Source: Thiorhodococcus mannitoliphagus (GTDB lineage Bacteria > Pseudomonadota > Gammaproteobacteria > Chromatiales > Chromatiaceae). Taken from it: a DNA stretch of 64,000 nucleotides. Positions 19,526 to 29,098 of this stretch are shown here, one piece after another. The number at the start of each line of letters is the position of its first letter. Positions within the stretch are counted from its first letter, which is position 1. Position numbers and translations under genes: made by a program. The DNA is taken from NCBI RefSeq assembly GCF_010915725.1, contig NZ_JAAIJR010000022.1:1-64000 (forward strand), written 5' to 3'. A model generated the notes under the pieces. The model was given only the letters and a program-made list of their open reading frames with translations. It made no database searches and was not told where the DNA came from.

Positions 19526-21634
19526 ATGACGACCTTCGCCGAGCGTCTTGGCGTCGTTGGCCGCATGGGGCTGGTGACGCCCTTCCTGCTGGTGGCCCTG
19601 TTGGGCATGCTGGTGCTGCCGCTGCCGCCCTTTGCGCTGGACCTGCTCTTCACCTTCAATATTGCCCTGTCGATCATCGTCGTCATGGTGGCGGTCTATA
19701 CGCCGCGCCCGGTCGACTTTGCCGCCTTCCCGACGGTACTGCTGTTGGCGACCCTGCTGCGGCTTGCCCTGAATGTGGCCTCGACACGCGTCATCCTCCT
19801 CAAGGGCGGCGACGGCACGGGTGCGGCAGGCAAGGTGATCGAGGCCTTTGGCGAGTTCGTGCTGGGTGGTAATTTCGCCATCGGAGTCGTGGTCTTCTCC
19901 ATCCTGGTGATCATCAACTTCGTGGTCGTCACCAAGGGTGCCGGACGGGTCTCGGAGGTGAGCGCACGCTTCACTCTGGATGCTATGCCCGGCAAGCAAA
20001 TGGCGATCGACGCGGACCTCAACGCGGGTTTGATCTCACAGGAAGACGCCCGCACGCGCCGCGAGGACGTGGCGCAGGAGGCCGATTTCTACGGCTCCAT
20101 GGACGGCGCGAGCAAGTTCGTGCGCGGCGATGCCATCGCCGGCATTCTCATCCTGTTCATCAACATCCTTGGCGGTATCGTCATCGGCACCACCCAGCAT
20201 GGGATGACGATGGCGGACGCGACCAACAACTTCGTGCTGCTGAGCATCGGCGACGGCCTGGTCGCCCAGCTGCCTTCGCTGCTGCTTTCATCGGCCACCG
20301 CGATCATCGTCACCCGGGCCTCGACGTCCCAGGACATGGGGCAGCAGGTCTTTGGGCAGATGTTTGCCAACCCCCGCGTGCTCTTTGTCGCTGGCGGCGT
20401 CATCGGCATCCTGGGCTTGATCCCTGGCATGCCGAACCTGGTCTTCCTCGGTCTGGCCTCCGTGCTCGGCGGTGCGGGCTATTCGATTGGAAAGCGCAAG
20501 GCCGAAGCTGGTGCGGACGTGGTCGAGCGCCTGCCAGAAGGCATGGAACTGCCCGCGCCCGAGGAGCGCGAGCTGTCCTGGGAGGATGTCCCGCCGGTCG
20601 ATCTGGTGTCCTTGGAGGTGGGCTACCGGCTCATCCCGCTGGTCGACCGCAGTCAGGACGGGCAGCTGATGGGGCGTATCAAGGGGATTCGCCGCAAGCT
20701 CTCGCAGGAGTTCGGCTTCCTCATCCAGCCCGTGCACATCCGCGACAACCTAGAACTCGGCCCGAACCACTACCGCATTTCGCTGCTCGGCGTCACCACG
20801 GCCGAGGCCGAGGTGTTTCCGGACCGGGAGCTGGCGATCAATCCGGGTCAGGTCTTCGGCACCGTGGAAGGCACACCGACCAAGGACCCGACCTTCAACC
20901 TGGACGCGCTCTGGATCGATCCGGCGAACCGCGATGCCGCCCAGGCCGCTGGCTATACTGTAGTGGACGCCGCGACCGTCATCGCGACCCATCTCTCGCA
21001 GGTGTTCCGCGAGAATGCGCATCGCCTGATCGGGCATGAGGAGGTGCAGCACCTGCTCGACCAGCTCTCGCGACGCTCGCCGAAGCTGGTCGAGAACCTG
21101 CTCGGCTCCAAGGCCATCTCGCTGGGCGTGGTGCTCAAGGTGCTGCAGAACCTGCTGGCGGAGCAGGTCTCGATCCGCGACCTACGCACAATCGCCGAAA
21201 TTTTGGCGGAGCGCTCGGCGAAGAGTCAGGATCCCGCCGCTTTGACCTCGGCAGTTCGGGTCGCCCTGTCACGCTCGATCGTCCAGGACCTGATCGGCCC
21301 GGAGGACGAACTGCCCCTGATCGCCTTGGATCCCTCGCTGGAACAGCTGTTGCATAAATCGCTGCAAGGCAGTCAAGGCGAGACCGTCGGTATCGAGCCC
21401 GGATTGGCAGAGCGCGTACAGCGCTCGGTAACCGAGGCCGCGCGGCGGCAGGAGTCCGAAGGTGCGCCGGCTGTCCTGGTGGTGGCCCCCGAGATCCGGT
21501 CCTGGATCGCAAGTTGGTTGAGGGGGGCGGTGCGCAGTCTCACCGTCCTGGCCTTTACCGAGATCCCGGACAATCGACGCATCCGAGTCGTGGCCACCGT
21601 AGGCAAGGGTGATACCGCTCAGGCGCGGGCATGA
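19526..21634 (+). CDS. flhA: Flagellar export protein FlhA
   Basis: Largest export-gate subunit (702 aa). Eight membrane segments occupy about residues 15-320, with the highly conserved FHIPEP-family stretch VVVTKGAGRVSEVSARFTLDAMPGK split by the cytoplasmic loop (charged GLISQEDARTRR). The C-terminal cytoplasmic ring domain (about 350-690) binds chaperone-substrate complexes. It has full family length. Confidence 0.98.
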   Translation: MTTFAERLGVVGRMGLVTPFLLVALLGMLVLPLPPFALDLLFTFNIALSIIVVMVAVYTPRPVDFAAFPTVLLLATLLRLALNVASTRVILLKGGDGTGAAGKVIEAFGEFVLGGNFAIGVVVFSILVIINFVVVTKGAGRVSEVSARFTLDAMPGKQMAIDADLNAGLISQEDARTRREDVAQEADFYGSMDGASKFVRGDAIAGILILFINILGGIVIGTTQHGMTMADATNNFVLLSIGDGLVAQLPSLLLSSATAIIVTRASTSQDMGQQVFGQMFANPRVLFVAGGVIGILGLIPGMPNLVFLGLASVLGGAGYSIGKRKAEAGADVVERLPEGMELPAPEERELSWEDVPPVDLVSLEVGYRLIPLVDRSQDGQLMGRIKGIRRKLSQEFGFLIQPVHIRDNLELGPNHYRISLLGVTTAEAEVFPDRELAINPGQVFGTVEGTPTKDPTFNLDALWIDPANRDAAQAAGYTVVDAATVIATHLSQVFRENAHRLIGHEEVQHLLDQLSRRSPKLVENLLGSKAISLGVVLKVLQNLLAEQVSIRDLRTIAEILAERSAKSQDPAALTSAVRVALSRSIVQDLIGPEDELPLIALDPSLEQLLHKSLQGSQGETVGIEPGLAERVQRSVTEAARRQESEGAPAVLVVAPEIRSWIASWLRGAVRSLTVLAFTEIPDNRRIRVVATVGKGDTAQARA

Positions 21635-21657
21635 TCGAGCAAGGCAGGAGTTGATCC

Positions 21658-22893
21658 ATGAATGTACGGCGCTATCAGGCACGGGACATGCGCGAGGCGA
21701 TGCGGCTGGTGCGCGAGCATCAGGGCCCTGATGCCGTGATCCTCTCGAGTCGCCGCGTTGACGGTATGCTGGAAGTCGTCGCTGGAACCGAGCCCGAGCC
21801 GGCCTCGCGGGCGCTGGAGTCCGCGCCGCCGTCTAAGCCAGCCTTGTCCATCCCCGTCGACCCAGAGCTGGCCGCCATGCGTCGCGAGCTATGTGACCTG
21901 CGCACCCTCCTGGTCCAGCAGCAGGCGCTGAGCGAGCGCGATCAGTGGGCCGCGCGCCATCCATTGGCCGCCGAATTCGTCGAGCGGCTGATGAAGTGCG
22001 GCTTCAACGAAAAGCTGGCTCGCTCGCTCGCGGGAAGCATTCAAGAAAGCACGCCGACGGACGAGGCCTGGACGCGCCTGCGGACGCGTCTCTCCGCGTC
22101 CATCGCTACGGCTCAGACGACGGTGCTGGAGCGCGGCGGCATGCTGGCCCTGGTTGGCTCGACCGGCGTGGGCAAGACAACGACCATCAATCGCCTCGCG
22201 CTGCGGCATATCCGCCGTATGGGAGCCGAGTCGGTCAGCCTGGTCACCCTGGACAGACAGCGGCTGGGTGCCTACAAACAGCTGCAGGCCTTCGGTCAGA
22301 TGGCCGGGATTCCGGTGATGCTGCTGGAGAGCGAGCGCGATCTGCTGACGCTTGCGAGCCGTGCCGGCGATGGCAAGCTGATCCTCATCGACACCGAGGG
22401 CCGCGCGGCGCGTGATGTGGCCGAGCGCAAGCTATTCGCGCAAGTCCGTCATCAAATCGACCTCGAGACCTGGCTCGTCGTGCCCGCGACACACCAAGCG
22501 AGCGTGCTCCGGCAAGTGCTGGAAGCCTTCCAGAGCTGTGAGCCCTCGGCCTTGGTGCTGACCAAGGTGGATGAGGCCGAGCAGCTCGGCGAGACGCTCT
22601 CCGTCCTCCTCGAGCAAAGCCTTGGACTGGCCTTCTACAGCGACGGCCAACGCATCGACGAGGACTTCCACAAGGCGGATACTCTCTATCTCACGCGTCT
22701 CGCGCTCAACGAACCAGCCAGTCAGGTGCGTCCAACCGCGCACAGGCCCATCGCTGAGCCGACCCCGAAGCGGGTTTTTGAGCACGCTCAGGTCACAAGA
22801 TTGCAAGTCACCTCACAAACTCGCACTGAGCAAGAGAGTATGGTTCTGGAGTCAGTGGTGCCTTTCAGGAAACGCGTCCATGCAGCCTTCTAG
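21658..22893 (+). CDS. flhF: Flagellar biosynthesis SRP-like GTPase FlhF
   Basis: SRP-type GTPase that places the polar flagellum (411 aa). A variable basic N-terminal domain is followed by an N-domain and the G-domain with P-loop GSTGVGKTTTINRLA (about 164-178), the G3 region IDTEGRAARD and G4 LTKVDEAEQLG. In most FlhF proteins G3 reads DTAG or DTVG; the Glu here is unusual. It is encoded directly before flhG, its partner and antagonist, and overlaps it by 14 bp. Confidence 0.95.
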   Translation: MNVRRYQARDMREAMRLVREHQGPDAVILSSRRVDGMLEVVAGTEPEPASRALESAPPSKPALSIPVDPELAAMRRELCDLRTLLVQQQALSERDQWAARHPLAAEFVERLMKCGFNEKLARSLAGSIQESTPTDEAWTRLRTRLSASIATAQTTVLERGGMLALVGSTGVGKTTTINRLALRHIRRMGAESVSLVTLDRQRLGAYKQLQAFGQMAGIPVMLLESERDLLTLASRAGDGKLILIDTEGRAARDVAERKLFAQVRHQIDLETWLVVPATHQASVLRQVLEAFQSCEPSALVLTKVDEAEQLGETLSVLLEQSLGLAFYSDGQRIDEDFHKADTLYLTRLALNEPASQVRPTAHRPIAEPTPKRVFEHAQVTRLQVTSQTRTEQESMVLESVVPFRKRVHAAF

Positions 22894-23707
22894 GAGTCGG
22901 CCGCTTCAGAGCATCGCAATCGCTAGCGGTAAAGGCGGCGTTGGCAAGACCAACGTCGCCGTTAATCTTTCTGTGGCCCTGGCGCGGACCGGACGCCGCG
23001 TGCTGCTGTTCGATGCCGATCTGGGCTTGGCCAACGCCGACCTCATGCTGGGGTTGCGGCCGACGAAGACCTTGCACGATCTGGTCGCCGGCCGCGCGGA
23101 CAGCTTGGAGGAAATTCTGCTGGAGGGGCCCGAGGGTATGCTGTTGGTGCCATCGGCGTCAGGGATCGGCTCCATGGCCAACTTGACGCCGAGCGAGCAC
23201 ATGGGGCTGATACGGGCCTTCAGCTCCTACAGCAAACCGCTGGATTTCTTGATCGTGGATGCGGCCGCGGGCGTGCAGGATTCGGTCACTAGCTTCTGCA
23301 AGGCCGTTCAGCATGTCTTCGTCGTGGTCTGTGACGAGCCGGCCTCGCTGACGGATGCCTATGCGCTGATCAAGGTCTTGCATCAGGAGCACGGTCTCAG
23401 GCGCTTTCGTATCGTCTGCAACATGCTGCGCGAGCCCGAGTCCGGCCGGCGCCTGATGCAGAAGCTGACGTCGGTGTGCGCCCATTATCTGCCGGACGTG
23501 GTGCTCGAGGCCGCCGCCTTCGTGCCGCAGGACGACAAGCTGAGGATCGCGGTGCAGAAGCGTCAGGCCGTGGTTGCGCTCTATCCCGGCAGTCCATCTG
23601 CTCGGGTCTTTACCGAGCTGGCTAAACAAGTCGAACGCTGGACAGCGCCAGATGCGGATACGGGTGGAATTGGCTTTTTTGTCGAACGCATGCTGCAGTC
23701 AGCCTGA
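22880..23707 (+). CDS. flhG: Flagellar number regulator FlhG (FleN/MinD-like ATPase)
   Basis: MinD/ParA-family ATPase (275 aa) that limits flagellar number and, in Pseudomonas, antagonises FleQ. The deviant Walker A (IASGKGGVGKTNVAVNLSVA) begins at about residue 14, and the Walker B region is LDFLIVDAAAGVQD. The C-terminal amphipathic helix (VFTELAKQVERW) would bind membrane. I chose the ATG inside the 3' end of flhF, because upstream in-frame sequence is flhF in another frame. Its stop overlaps the fliA start (TGATG). Confidence 0.93.
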   Translation: MQPSRSRPLQSIAIASGKGGVGKTNVAVNLSVALARTGRRVLLFDADLGLANADLMLGLRPTKTLHDLVAGRADSLEEILLEGPEGMLLVPSASGIGSMANLTPSEHMGLIRAFSSYSKPLDFLIVDAAAGVQDSVTSFCKAVQHVFVVVCDEPASLTDAYALIKVLHQEHGLRRFRIVCNMLREPESGRRLMQKLTSVCAHYLPDVVLEAAAFVPQDDKLRIAVQKRQAVVALYPGSPSARVFTELAKQVERWTAPDADTGGIGFFVERMLQSA

Positions 23708-24453
23708 TGACGGTCAATCGCTCAATGACGGGATACGCCGGGGCCGCCGATCGCTCGGCGCAGCTGGTCACTGAGCATACTGACCTGGTGCGGCGCATCG
23801 CCCATCATATGATGGCTCGTCTGCCGGCGTCGGTGCAGGTTGAGGACCTCGTGCAGGCAGGTATGATCGGCCTCATCGAGGCGTCGCGGCAGTTTCAGTC
23901 AGGGCAGGGCGCGACCTTTTCGACCTATGCCGGGATTCGGATTCGCGGTGCCATGATCGATGAGCTGCGGCGCGCCGATTGGACGCCGCGCTCGGTCCAC
24001 CGCAACACGCGTCGCATCAGTGCGGCGATACAGGACGTTGAGGCGCGCGAGGGGCGCGCGGCGAGCGATCGCGAGATTGCGAACGAGCTCAAAGTCTCAC
24101 TGGACGACTACTATGGCATGCTTAAAGACTCGGCGAGCAGCCAGATCCTGGGGCTGAACGAGCTGTTCGGCGAGGAGGCGGATCCTGACCGCCTCTTGCC
24201 GGGCGACGGCGCGACGCCAACCGAAGCGCTTGAGCAGGATGAGCTGCGGGCATCCCTGGTGGAGGCCCTGGCGAACCTGCCCGAGCGCGAGCGTCTCGTG
24301 CTGGCGCTCTATTACGATGAAGAGCTGAACCTGCGCGAGATCGGTGCCATCCTGGAGGTCACCGAATCCCGCGTGAGCCAGATTCGCAGTCAGGCATTGC
24401 ACCGGGTGCGGTCGCGGCTGAGCGAATGGACTCAGACCGAGGCTGGCTCATGA
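23707..24453 (+). CDS. fliA: RNA polymerase sigma factor for flagellar operon FliA (sigma-28)
   Basis: Late flagellar sigma factor (248 aa). Regions 2 (VQVEDLVQAGMIGLIEASRQF, FSTYAGIRIRGAMIDELRR), 3 and 4 (LREIGAILEVTESRVSQIRSQAL) are all present. It should transcribe fliC, motAB and chemotaxis genes and is held by FlgM, which is not in this window. It overlaps flhG by 1 bp. Confidence 0.97.
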   Translation: MTVNRSMTGYAGAADRSAQLVTEHTDLVRRIAHHMMARLPASVQVEDLVQAGMIGLIEASRQFQSGQGATFSTYAGIRIRGAMIDELRRADWTPRSVHRNTRRISAAIQDVEAREGRAASDREIANELKVSLDDYYGMLKDSASSQILGLNELFGEEADPDRLLPGDGATPTEALEQDELRASLVEALANLPERERLVLALYYDEELNLREIGAILEVTESRVSQIRSQALHRVRSRLSEWTQTEAGS

Positions 24454-24487
24454 ACCTCAACTCGACAGATGCCATTAGGAGTTTTTT

Positions 24488-24877
24488 GTGGATAAAGGCA
24501 TGAAAATTCTCATCGTGGACGACTTCTCCACCATGAGACGCATCATCAAGAACCTGCTTCGTGAGCTGGGCTTCAATAACACCAACGAAGCGGATGACGG
24601 CAGCACCGCGCTGCCCATGCTCAAGAATGGGGGTTTCGATTTTCTGGTTACCGACTGGAATATGCCAAACATGGAGGGCATCGAGCTGCTCAAGGCGGTA
24701 CGGGCGGATCCAATGCTCAAGTCGCTGCCGGTGCTCATGGTGACGGCCGAGGCCAAGCGCGACCAGATCGTCGAGGCTGCACAGGCCGGGGTGAACGGCT
24801 ACATCGTCAAGCCCTTCACGGCAGAGACCCTGAAGGAGAAGATCGACAAGATCTTCGAGCGTCTCGAGGCTCAATGA
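24488..24877 (+). CDS. cheY: Chemotaxis response regulator CheY
   Basis: Single receiver domain (129 aa) that carries the signal from CheA to FliM. The acidic pair ([11 protein letters not shown]), phosphoacceptor Asp ([11 protein letters not shown], about residue 57), switch Thr ([10 protein letters not shown]) and Lys (VKPFTAETL) are in place. I start at GTG 24488 because TAGGAG lies 6-7 bases upstream; the internal ATG at residue 5 lacks a good site. Confidence 0.97.
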   Translation: MDKGMKILIVDDFSTMRRIIKNLLRELGFNNTNEADDGSTALPMLKNGGFDFLVTDWNMPNMEGIELLKAVRADPMLKSLPVLMVTAEAKRDQIVEAAQAGVNGYIVKPFTAETLKEKIDKIFERLEAQ

Positions 24878-25049
24878 GCCCGGATTCAATCGCCTAGCGC
24901 GCTTGCGCTCGCGGGCCTTGGCGGATCAGCCAATCTCGAGTCCTGACTCGGTGATCGGGGTGCTTTCCATCATCGGCGCATGGGTGCATTTAGAGCAGAC
25001 CTGGCTGCTTGGGGTCAGGATCATCACAGGTTTCGTCTAGGAACGATCG

Positions 25050-25814
25050 ATGGAAATTGACGAAGAACGCACGACGTCGCAGCTGGATCTGGCGCGTCGT
25101 CTGGTTGCGCATCTCGAGGCCGGCGACGAGGCAGCCGCGAACGAGATCATTCGTGAGCTGCGCAATCCATTCGAGCGCGAGCTCTTTGACGATCTCGGCA
25201 AACTCACACGCGATTTGCACGAGGCCCTCAACAGCTTCCGGGGCGATTCTCGGCTGGTCGAGCTGACCCGCGACGACATTCCGGACGCCAAAGAGCGCCT
25301 GAACTATGTCGTCTCCATGACCGAGCAGGCGACCCATCGCACCCTCAATGCCCTGGACGAGGGCATCCCTTTGCTCGAATCCCTGCACGATCGCTCGGCC
25401 GAGCTGACCGAGCGCTGGACACGCTTCCGCAAGCGCGAACTCTCGGTCGAGGAATTCCGTGAATTCGCGACCGAGCTGGATGCCTTCTTCGTTGCCAGCG
25501 GCGAGGAGACCGAGCGGGTCAAGACGCTCATGTCCGAGATCATGATGGCGCAGGACTTCCAGGATCTGACTGGACAGATCATCCGGCGCGTGATCCGCCT
25601 CGTGCAGGAGGTCGAGGAGAACCTCGTGGGTCTGATCCGGCTCTCGAGTTCCCGAATGGAGCCCAGCAAGGCCGCGAAGCCGGTCGAGGAGCCCGCTGTC
25701 GATGAAGAGATCAAGGGGCACGGCCCGATTGTGCCGAATACGCAGGATGCAAGTGCCGACGTCGTCAGTGGCCAGGACGACGTGGACGCGCTGCTCTCCA
25801 GTCTGGGCTTCTAG
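25050..25814 (+). CDS. cheZ: Protein phosphatase CheZ
   Basis: Dephosphorylates CheY-P (254 aa). The long helical hairpin contains the catalytic Gln region (MMAQDFQDLTGQIIRRVIRLV, Q about 169-175). The C-terminal peptide (GQDDVDALLSSLGF, 241-254) is the CheY-binding tail and closely resembles the N-terminus of FliM. 172 bp separate it from cheY, the largest gap within this operon. Confidence 0.95.
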   Translation: MEIDEERTTSQLDLARRLVAHLEAGDEAAANEIIRELRNPFERELFDDLGKLTRDLHEALNSFRGDSRLVELTRDDIPDAKERLNYVVSMTEQATHRTLNALDEGIPLLESLHDRSAELTERWTRFRKRELSVEEFREFATELDAFFVASGEETERVKTLMSEIMMAQDFQDLTGQIIRRVIRLVQEVEENLVGLIRLSSSRMEPSKAAKPVEEPAVDEEIKGHGPIVPNTQDASADVVSGQDDVDALLSSLGF

Positions 25815-25940
25815 GGAAGCACCGGCCAATTCGATTAGGGTGAGGAGCGCGGCCTGGAATCATCCGCGCCGCGGCGCTGTTTCACGCTCGTCGGGCGGAA
25901 TCAGCGTTTCCCTCGCTCGTTGCACCTGAGGTGGTCAAGC

Positions 25941-28007
25941 ATGGCAATCGATCCCAATGACGAGATCCTCCAGGACTTTCTGGTCGAGGCCGGGGAGCTT
26001 CTTGAGGGGCTCAACGAGCAGCTGATCGACCTCGAGCAGAATCCCGAAGACCGGGATCTGCTGAACGCAGTCTTTCGCAGCTTTCATACCATCAAGGGCG
26101 GCGCGGGCTTTCTCAATCTGAACGCGCTGGTGGTGGTCTGCCACCATGCCGAGGACGTCTTCAATCTGCTGCGCAATGGCGAGCGCAAGATCAATCCCTA
26201 CCTCATGGATACGGTCTTGCGGGTCCTAGACGTTCTCAATGTGATGTTCGGTGAGCTGCAATCCGGAAACGAGCCGACGCCAGCGCCGGATGAACTCGTC
26301 CAGGCTTTGGCGCAACTGGCATCCGACGAGCCCCCAGCTGCGGCTGCCCCCGAGCCTCCAGCCGCAGTTGCCGAGCCGCAGCCGCCGGCCCCGAGCGCAC
26401 CTGTTGCCGCCGAGCAAACCGCGACCGCCGCCCCTGCAGATGGCGGTGACGAGATTAGCCAGGAGGAGTTCGACGCCCTGCTGGATGCCCTCGGCGGCCC
26501 TGCCGCTCAGCCCGTTTCGGCGCAAGCGCAGCCCGAGCCGGCAGCGAAGCCGTCCGTCGCTGAGGCGAATGCGGGCGGCGGTGATAACCTCATCAGCGAT
26601 GACGAGTTCGAGGCCCTGCTGGACCAGCTGCATGGCGGCGGCGCTTCCAGCGACGCGGTGCCCAAGACTGCGGTTGAGCCCGCTGCCAAAAAACCCGCCG
26701 AAGTAGCGCCAGCACCCGTCCTGAGCAAGCCTCAGCCCGCGCGCGATGCTGGTGCGGGCGGGGCTGCCAAGGCTGCGCGCATGCCGGCGGGCGAATCCTC
26801 GGTCCGTGTGGACACGCAGCGGCTCGACGAGATCATGAACCTGGTCGGTGAGCTGGTGTTGGTGCGCAACCGCATGACCATGCTGCGCGCGCGCACTGAG
26901 GACGATGAGATCGGCAAGGCGATCGGTTCGCTGGCGCTGGTCACCTCGGATCTCCAGACGGCGGTGATGAAGACCCGGATGCAGCCGATCAAGAAGGTGT
27001 TCAGTCGCTTCCCGCGCGTGGTGCGCGATCTGGCGCGGAATCTGGGCAAGGAGATCGAGCTGGAGACCTATGGCGAAGAGACGGACCTGGACAAGAATTT
27101 GGTCGAGGCGCTGGCGGATCCGCTGGTTCACCTGATCCGCAACGCGGTGGATCACGGGGTGGAGCTGCCGGATGTGCGGGAAGCCGAAGGGAAGCCGCGC
27201 AAGGGCACCGTGGTATTGGGTGCCGCGCAGGAAGGCGACCACATTTCGTTGGTGATCCAAGACGACGGGCGCGGCATGGATCCGGAGAAGCTGCGCGCGA
27301 AGGCGATCGAGAAGGGCCTGATGGAGCCCGCGATGGCCGAGCGGTTGTCGCGTCGCGAGTGCTTCAATCTCATCTTCATGGCCGGGCTTTCGACCAAGGA
27401 GGAGATCTCGGACGTCTCCGGCCGCGGGGTCGGGATGGACGTCGTCAAGACGCGCATCACCCAGCTCAACGGCTCGATCGAGATCGACTCCGAGCTGGGG
27501 GTCGGGACCAAGCTCAATGTCAAGCTGCCGCTGACCCTCGCCATTCTGCCAGCGCTCATGGTGATCCTGAATCGTCGACGCTTCGCCATTCCGCTTGCGT
27601 CCGTATCCGAGATTCTGGACCTGGACCTGACCGGGACCCACTTCGTCGACGACCAGGAAGTCATCATGGTGCGCGGCCACGCACTGCCGCTCTATTATGC
27701 AGTGCGCTGGCTTTATCCAGACCGGCTCATCGAGCCGAAGCGGGATGCGCACGTCGTCGTTGTGAACGTGGCGCAACGCAAGGTCGGTATCGTGGTCGAC
27801 GGGCTCGTCGGCCAGGAAGAAGTTGTCATCAAACCGCTGGGATTTGGACTCCAGGGGCTGTCCGGCCTGGCGGGGGCCACCATTACCGGCGACGGCGGCA
27901 TCGCGCTCATTATCGACGTCCCGGCCTTGGTCAAGCTCATGGGGAGTCCCGGCTTCGGTGGTCGGGCCTCACGCGCACCCGAGCCCCTAGCCGCAGCGGA
28001 GGCCTAA
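25941..28007 (+). CDS. cheA: Chemotaxis histidine kinase CheA
   Basis: A 688-aa kinase: Hpt domain with phosphorylated His at residue 49 (FHTIKGGAGFLNL), a long Ala/Pro linker (about 110-290) in place of the classical P2 domain, dimerisation domain (RLDEIMNLVGELVLVRNRM), HATPase domain (HLIRNAVDHGVE; DDGRGMD; GRGVGMDVV) and CheW-like domain. The linker carries two FliM-like peptides, EEFDALLDALGG (about 175-186) and DEFEALLDQLHGG (about 221-233), plausible CheY docking sites. The start is ATG 25941 with GAGGTGG upstream; an in-frame TTG 21 bases earlier is less likely. Confidence 0.95.
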   Translation: MAIDPNDEILQDFLVEAGELLEGLNEQLIDLEQNPEDRDLLNAVFRSFHTIKGGAGFLNLNALVVVCHHAEDVFNLLRNGERKINPYLMDTVLRVLDVLNVMFGELQSGNEPTPAPDELVQALAQLASDEPPAAAAPEPPAAVAEPQPPAPSAPVAAEQTATAAPADGGDEISQEEFDALLDALGGPAAQPVSAQAQPEPAAKPSVAEANAGGGDNLISDDEFEALLDQLHGGGASSDAVPKTAVEPAAKKPAEVAPAPVLSKPQPARDAGAGGAAKAARMPAGESSVRVDTQRLDEIMNLVGELVLVRNRMTMLRARTEDDEIGKAIGSLALVTSDLQTAVMKTRMQPIKKVFSRFPRVVRDLARNLGKEIELETYGEETDLDKNLVEALADPLVHLIRNAVDHGVELPDVREAEGKPRKGTVVLGAAQEGDHISLVIQDDGRGMDPEKLRAKAIEKGLMEPAMAERLSRRECFNLIFMAGLSTKEEISDVSGRGVGMDVVKTRITQLNGSIEIDSELGVGTKLNVKLPLTLAILPALMVILNRRRFAIPLASVSEILDLDLTGTHFVDDQEVIMVRGHALPLYYAVRWLYPDRLIEPKRDAHVVVVNVAQRKVGIVVDGLVGQEEVVIKPLGFGLQGLSGLAGATITGDGGIALIIDVPALVKLMGSPGFGGRASRAPEPLAAAEA

Positions 28008-28011
28008 GGCG

Positions 28012-29097
28012 ATGGCCTTGCGCGTGGTGGTGGTCGATGATTCAGGTTTTTTCAGACGGCGTATCGTCGAGATCCTGAGCGCGGACATCGGTATTGATGT
28101 CGTGGGCACGGCCGCGAACGGCCAAGAGGCGATCGAGGTCGTCAAGCGGCTGAATCCAGACGTCGTCACCATGGACATCGAAATGCCGGTCATGGATGGC
28201 ATTACCGCGGTACGGCGTATCATGGCCGAGTCGCCGCGGCCGATCTTGATGTTCTCAACCCTGACGACGGAAGGCGCCAAGGCGACGCTGGACGCCTTGG
28301 ACGCCGGTGCGATGGACTTCCTGCCCAAGCGCTTCAGCGACATGGCCAAGGATGAGGATTCCGCCAAGATCCTGCTGCGTCGACGTGTTCGCGCGCTTGG
28401 CCGGACACGCACGCAGCGCCCTGTCCCGGCGCCCCACGTCGAGCGTAGCCCAGGCATCGAGGCCAAGGCGCCGCCTCGGCCCGCGCCTCAAGCAGTCGCG
28501 CTGGCGCCGAAGAGCGCTCTGCCGGCTCGGTCCCTGCGTGCCGTGCTCATTGGAACCTCGACTGGCGGCCCGGTCGCCTTGCAGGAAGTGCTCAAGGTTC
28601 TGCCCAAGGAGTTTCCGCTGCCGATCGTGCTGATCCAGCATATGCCGGCAAGCTTTACTCCGGCCTTCGCGGAACGCTTGAATGGTCTCTGCCGGATCGA
28701 GGTCAAGGAGGCCCGCGACGGTGACGAGCTGAAGCCGGGGTGGGCCTACCTGGCACCTGGCGGGCAGCAACTGGTCCTAAGCGGTGGTGCCCAGACCAGG
28801 ATCCGGATCGAAGGGAGTCCGCCGGGCACCATCTACAAGCCGAGCGTGGATATCACCTTTAGCTCGGCCGTGGGGGCGTTGCGCTCACAGGTGCTCGCGG
28901 TCGTGCTGACGGGCATGGGGGCCGACGGGCGCGATGGCGCACGGGCGCTCAAGGCGCAGGGGGCGCACGTATGGGCGCAGGATGCCGCTAGCTGTGTCGT
29001 TTTTGGGATGCCTGCCGCGGTAATCGAGGCGGGGATCGCGGACCATGTGTTTGCGTTGAAGGAGGTCGGGCCGGCTTTGGTCAAAGAGCTTTGCTGA
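28012..29097 (+). CDS. cheB: Chemoreceptor methylesterase/deamidase CheB
   Basis: A 361-aa response regulator enzyme. The receiver domain has Asp at about residue 56 (TMDIEMPVMDG). The C-terminal methylesterase domain has the catalytic Ser (IGTSTGGPVAL), His (IQHMPASFTPAFAERL) and Asp (LTGMGADGRDGARAL). It is immediately downstream of cheA. No cheR gene is in the window. Confidence 0.96.
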   Translation: MALRVVVVDDSGFFRRRIVEILSADIGIDVVGTAANGQEAIEVVKRLNPDVVTMDIEMPVMDGITAVRRIMAESPRPILMFSTLTTEGAKATLDALDAGAMDFLPKRFSDMAKDEDSAKILLRRRVRALGRTRTQRPVPAPHVERSPGIEAKAPPRPAPQAVALAPKSALPARSLRAVLIGTSTGGPVALQEVLKVLPKEFPLPIVLIQHMPASFTPAFAERLNGLCRIEVKEARDGDELKPGWAYLAPGGQQLVLSGGAQTRIRIEGSPPGTIYKPSVDITFSSAVGALRSQVLAVVLTGMGADGRDGARALKAQGAHVWAQDAASCVVFGMPAAVIEAGIADHVFALKEVGPALVKELC

Positions 29098-29098
29098 A

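Noticed and set aside
22571-22879. Longer FlhG start inside flhF
   Set aside because: The extra 103 codons are an out-of-frame reading of flhF and lack likeness to MinD-type N-termini.
25875-25895. GG-N10-GC match before cheA as a sigma-54 promoter
   Set aside because: The -12 half is GCGC, not TTGC, and such matches occur by chance in GC-rich DNA.
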